From Paenibacillus mesophilus (lineage in GTDB: Bacteria; Bacillota; Bacilli; Paenibacillales; NBRC-103111), in assembly GCF_005938385.1 (NCBI RefSeq), contig NZ_VCRA01000007.1, positions 310,001-374,000 of the forward strand: DNA of 64,000 nt, written 5' to 3'. Every line of letters starts with the position of its first letter. Position 1 is the first letter of the stretch. Positions 61,663 through 64,000 of the stretch are shown here, piece by piece. Both the position numbers and the translations under genes were made by a program. The notes under the pieces are model-generated. The model saw only the letters and a program-made list of their open reading frames with translations. It had not been told where the DNA came from and did not search any database.

Positions 61663-62214
61663 TGTTACTCCTCCATTTCCGCAGCCAAAGTCCCCAACAT
61701 TCGTAACCGACGCCATTGCAAAAAAAACCGTTTTCTCTCGCCCCTTGCCGTCCTCTCCTTTCCACCCATGCGCTTGCACTTCATGAAATCGGTTACAACC
61801 AGATTATACAAACTGCAATATTTCAAAGACAATGTCTAAATAACGTCTTCTATGTCTAGATAATGTCTGTTTTAATCCGGTTAAATATTTGCCGAATCCA
61901 GCAGGACGAGTGGACAGACTCCGATTTGAAAACGAAGATTTGCATAAATGCCTTCATCGAATAATGCCCGGTATAAACAGACAATGATGCTTAAACACCA
62001 TGAGCCGCCTCCGCAGCGGATGCGAAATGTTAGACGACACCGCCCATGTCCGCGACGATTTGCTCTTTTCATGTCCGCTTAAGTTCTCAGCATGAAACGA
62101 AGAATTGAATAAACGTCTTATTCAAACTATACTGGTATAAACAGACATTGGCGCCTAAACGTCCCGATCCAGGTCATGTCCAGGTTCCACTTCACGATAA
62201 GGAGCAAGTCAACT
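61663..62214. promoter_or_regulatory. Divergent control region with an array of AGACAT/ATGTCT direct repeats
   Basis: Near the receptor operon two 17-mers, ATGTCTAAATAACGTCT (61832-61848) and ATGTCTAGATAATGTCT (61852-61868), repeat with a 20-bp period. Each holds two TGTCT-type hexamers 11 bp apart. Near the regulator gene GGTATAAACAGACAWTG occurs at 61970-61986 and 62134-62150. The minus-strand -10 TATAAT is at 61808-61803, so the first array abuts the -35 region, as for an activator site. No gene is supported in this 550-bp stretch. Confidence 0.65.
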
Positions 62215-63567
62215 ATGCAAACTATCGCGGCTAATCAATCGCACATTTCTATCGGTATGATCGGTCCGGAAGCAATCGTGCGAAAAATGCTTCAATCGGT
62301 GAAGAAATTTCCGACTTTCGAGCCGAAGATCAAAATATTCGACCATAACGAAGAAGCTCCCGAGCTGGCCCGACAGCTGATGAATGAGGTTGAAGTGCTG
62401 CTGTTCTCCGGTTTGCTCCCGTATCAGCTGGCCCTCAAGGAAATTCATTTCTCCATTCCGGTCCTTTACATCCCGATTCTGGGCACTTGCCTGTACCGGG
62501 CGCTGTTTTGCATACATGATAAATACGGGCTGGATTCGATCTCGGTCGATTCCGTATCCCGCAGGGACATGATTTCCGCGCTTGAGGATTTGAACAAGCT
62601 GTCGACCAAGGTCGTCTATCACCAAAGCGCCCTGCTCCCTTCACGGGATGAACTGCTCCAATTCCACCGCAGGCAGATCGAACAAGGACACGTGAAAGCC
62701 GTCCTGACCGCCAATCATCAAGTTTCCGACGAGTTGACCCGGCTCGGCATCCCGAACGAGCCCATCATTCCTACCGAACAAGATATCGATATCTCGCTGT
62801 CGCGGGCGCTGCTCTCGACGGAAAGCCGGCGCAACAAAGAAGGCCAGGTGGTGGTCGGGTTTATCAATGTCGACCAGTTTCGGTCGCTTGCCGAGAACTC
62901 CATCTCCGAGCTGGAGGTGCAGAGGCTCAAGCTCGATATTCACCGTCTGCTGCTCGGCTATATCGAATCTCTCGAAGGTCATTTGACGCAGCTTGGAAGC
63001 GACGAATATTTTTTCATCACGACTCGCGGAACGTTCGAACGGGGGACGCAGGGCTATAAGTTTATCCCTATCGCGCGGGAAGCGGAGAAATTGCTGAACG
63101 TCACGCTAAGCATCGGAATCGGCTTCGGACGCTCGGCCAACGAAGCCGGCACGCACGCTCGCGTTGCTTTGCGTCATTGCAAAGATGCGGGCGGCAATAT
63201 TTGCTATATTGTTCGAGAGGATAAGAGCATCATCGGGCCGCTCGAAATGACCGAGCCGCACAAGTACGACCTCTCTCTGATCGATACGGAGCTGATCCGG
63301 AAAACCCGCGACACAGGCTTCTCGGGAACTTCGCTCAGCAAGCTGATCGCTTATATGACACGGACCGGCAAAGTCGATTTTATCGCTCCGGAGCTGGCTT
63401 CCGTTCTCGGGCTAACCGTACGGAGCGTACACCGCAATTTGGCGGCTTTGCTGGATGCGGGGCTTATTGAAATCGTGGGCGAGGACAAAGTGAAATCCAG
63501 GGGAAGACCGAACCAAGTATTTCGTTTCACCTTCATCGAGCAGTTGATCCGGGCGACCAATCGATAA
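62215..63567 (+). CDS. Transcriptional regulator with degenerate GGDEF-like domain and C-terminal winged helix
   Basis: A 450-residue cytoplasmic protein. Residues 1-190 form a mixed alpha/beta sensor (HISIGMIGPEAIVRKMLQS, VEVLLFSGLLPYQLAL) recalling the PrpR N-terminal sensor. Residues about 210-345 resemble a GGDEF/cyclase-type domain (VVVGFINVDQF with D220, LGSDEYFF at the GGDEF position, LSIGIGFGRSANEAGTHARVAL). Residues about 375-445 are a winged helix (ELASVLGLTVRSVHRNLAALLDAG). The active-site glycines are changed (LGSDE), so cyclase activity is doubtful; nucleotide sensing is likelier. ATG 62215 is 10 bases after AAGGAG. It is divergent from the receptor operon it presumably controls. 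Confidence 0.78.
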   Translation: MQTIAANQSHISIGMIGPEAIVRKMLQSVKKFPTFEPKIKIFDHNEEAPELARQLMNEVEVLLFSGLLPYQLALKEIHFSIPVLYIPILGTCLYRALFCIHDKYGLDSISVDSVSRRDMISALEDLNKLSTKVVYHQSALLPSRDELLQFHRRQIEQGHVKAVLTANHQVSDELTRLGIPNEPIIPTEQDIDISLSRALLSTESRRNKEGQVVVGFINVDQFRSLAENSISELEVQRLKLDIHRLLLGYIESLEGHLTQLGSDEYFFITTRGTFERGTQGYKFIPIAREAEKLLNVTLSIGIGFGRSANEAGTHARVALRHCKDAGGNICYIVREDKSIIGPLEMTEPHKYDLSLIDTELIRKTRDTGFSGTSLSKLIAYMTRTGKVDFIAPELASVLGLTVRSVHRNLAALLDAGLIEIVGEDKVKSRGRPNQVFRFTFIEQLIRATNR

Positions 63568-63680
63568 TATATCGACCGATGAGATGGCGGAAAATACGAC
63601 TAAGACGTTGCGCATGGCTCCTATCCTATACCTGGGGGTCATGTCGCAAAAGTTGACGGCCAAACCGTCCGCCCGGGAAA

Positions 63681-63716
63681 AGGCAGGTTTGAAGCGAATT
63701 CTCGTAAAACCTGCCT
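63681..63716 (+). terminator. Hairpin downstream of the regulator gene
   Basis: AGGCAGGTTT and AAACCTGCCT form a perfect 10-bp stem; there is no T run after it, so termination would be weak or need a factor. The 110 bases between the stop codon and the hairpin hold nothing recognisable. Confidence 0.45.
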
Positions 63717-63730
63717 GCAGTGTCTAGGTG

Positions 63731-63940
63731 AACAATGAACTGGATTTGCTTATTTGTGAACCTCATGGCGCTAATCAGCTCCACTTCTCGGCAATTGTTG
63801 AAACAGTGAACCTGAAGTCACTAATACTGAACTTAAGTTCAGTATTAGTGAAGTTTGGTTCGTCATTCACTGTATTCACCCATCCGGCCAGTCATTAGCG
63901 CAATAGAGTTCAGTAATAGTGAAGTTCGATTCGTTCAAGC
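63731..63940. repeat. Palindromic intergenic repeat array with a perfect 34-bp palindrome
   Basis: Bases 63818-63851 form a perfect 34-bp inverted repeat centred on CTTAAG with arms TCACTAATACTGAACTT. A partial copy of its right arm, TTCAGTAATAGTGAAGTTCG, lies at 63909-63928, and GTGAACCT occurs at 63756 and 63807. The right-hand flanks TTTGGTTCGTC and TTCGATTCGTT are also alike. No coding frame is supported. Confidence 0.75.
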
Positions 63941-63945
63941 TAACA

Positions 63946-63980
63946 TGCAGCCCTCATCTCCGTATGGTGGGGGCTGTTTG
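63946..63980. terminator. Hairpin near the right edge, probably a terminator of a gene beyond the window
   Basis: CAGCCC and GGGCTG form the stem with partial inner pairing (CTCATC / GGTGG), followed by TTTG on the plus strand. The neighbouring gene is not visible. Confidence 0.4.
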
Positions 63981-64000
63981 CCGTCTCATGAGCCGACTCC

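Overview
The window looks like chromosome of a spore-forming Bacillota of the Paenibacillaceae (Paenibacillus/Cohnella type). The reasons are inference from style, not from a marker gene: moderately high GC; strong AGGAGG ribosome binding sites with many GTG and TTG starts; an abundance of ABC uptake systems with lipoprotein receptors, one-component regulators and secreted carbohydrate enzymes; U-tailed intrinsic terminators; and several families of short palindromic intergenic repeats. No rRNA, tRNA, CRISPR array, phage or complete insertion sequence was seen.

Layout. 1-1040: start of a secreted protein running off the left edge, then a 236-bp fold-back element. 1047-2881: a frameshifted stalk/ankyrin/WG-repeat protein. 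2985-11494 (minus): a nine-gene run encoding a HAD hydrolase, an RpiR regulator, an MBL-fold hydrolase, a five-gene oligopeptide-type ABC importer and a metallophosphoesterase. 11804-12754: a small P-loop kinase and a lipoprotein. 13000-15763 (plus): a TrpX/Y/Z-like ABC importer. 15934-21274 (plus): a GntR regulator whose sensor half is a solute-binding protein, and a 1247-residue secreted heparinase-like lyase; an 18-bp palindrome and a shared half-site may link them. 21342-25526: a short-chain dehydrogenase, a STAND-LuxR regulator, a cupin and a small heme-copper-like membrane protein.

25661-38257 (minus) is a long purine-nucleoside salvage cluster. It holds a PotABCD-type importer, an M20 amidohydrolase, nucleoside hydrolase, ribokinase, adenine deaminase, asparaginase, an NCS2 permease and malic enzyme. 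A divergent MFS exporter and a nearby RbsR-like LacI repressor share an operator-like sequence with it. 41332-43526 is a divergent LysR/CynX-type pair; the LysR gene seems to start at ATT or ATC. 43608-49698 holds a DinB protein, a CopA copper pump fused to an extracytoplasmic tandem copper-binding-like domain, a small SDR and a multidrug MFS pump, each preceded by palindromic operator-like sites.

49926-56135 contains a truncated receptor gene, a zinc alcohol dehydrogenase, a 123-bp tandem repeat, a D-threonine-aldolase-like PLP enzyme, a DapA-family lyase fused to an oxidoreductase remnant, an IclR regulator with a repeated palindromic operator, and a concanavalin-like protein. 56327-63567 has a permease-less receptor operon (deacetylase-like protein, NagA, creatininase-family enzyme, lipoprotein receptor). 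Divergent from it is a regulator with a degenerate GGDEF-like domain, and an array of AGACAT repeats lies between them. The right end is a non-coding palindromic repeat array.
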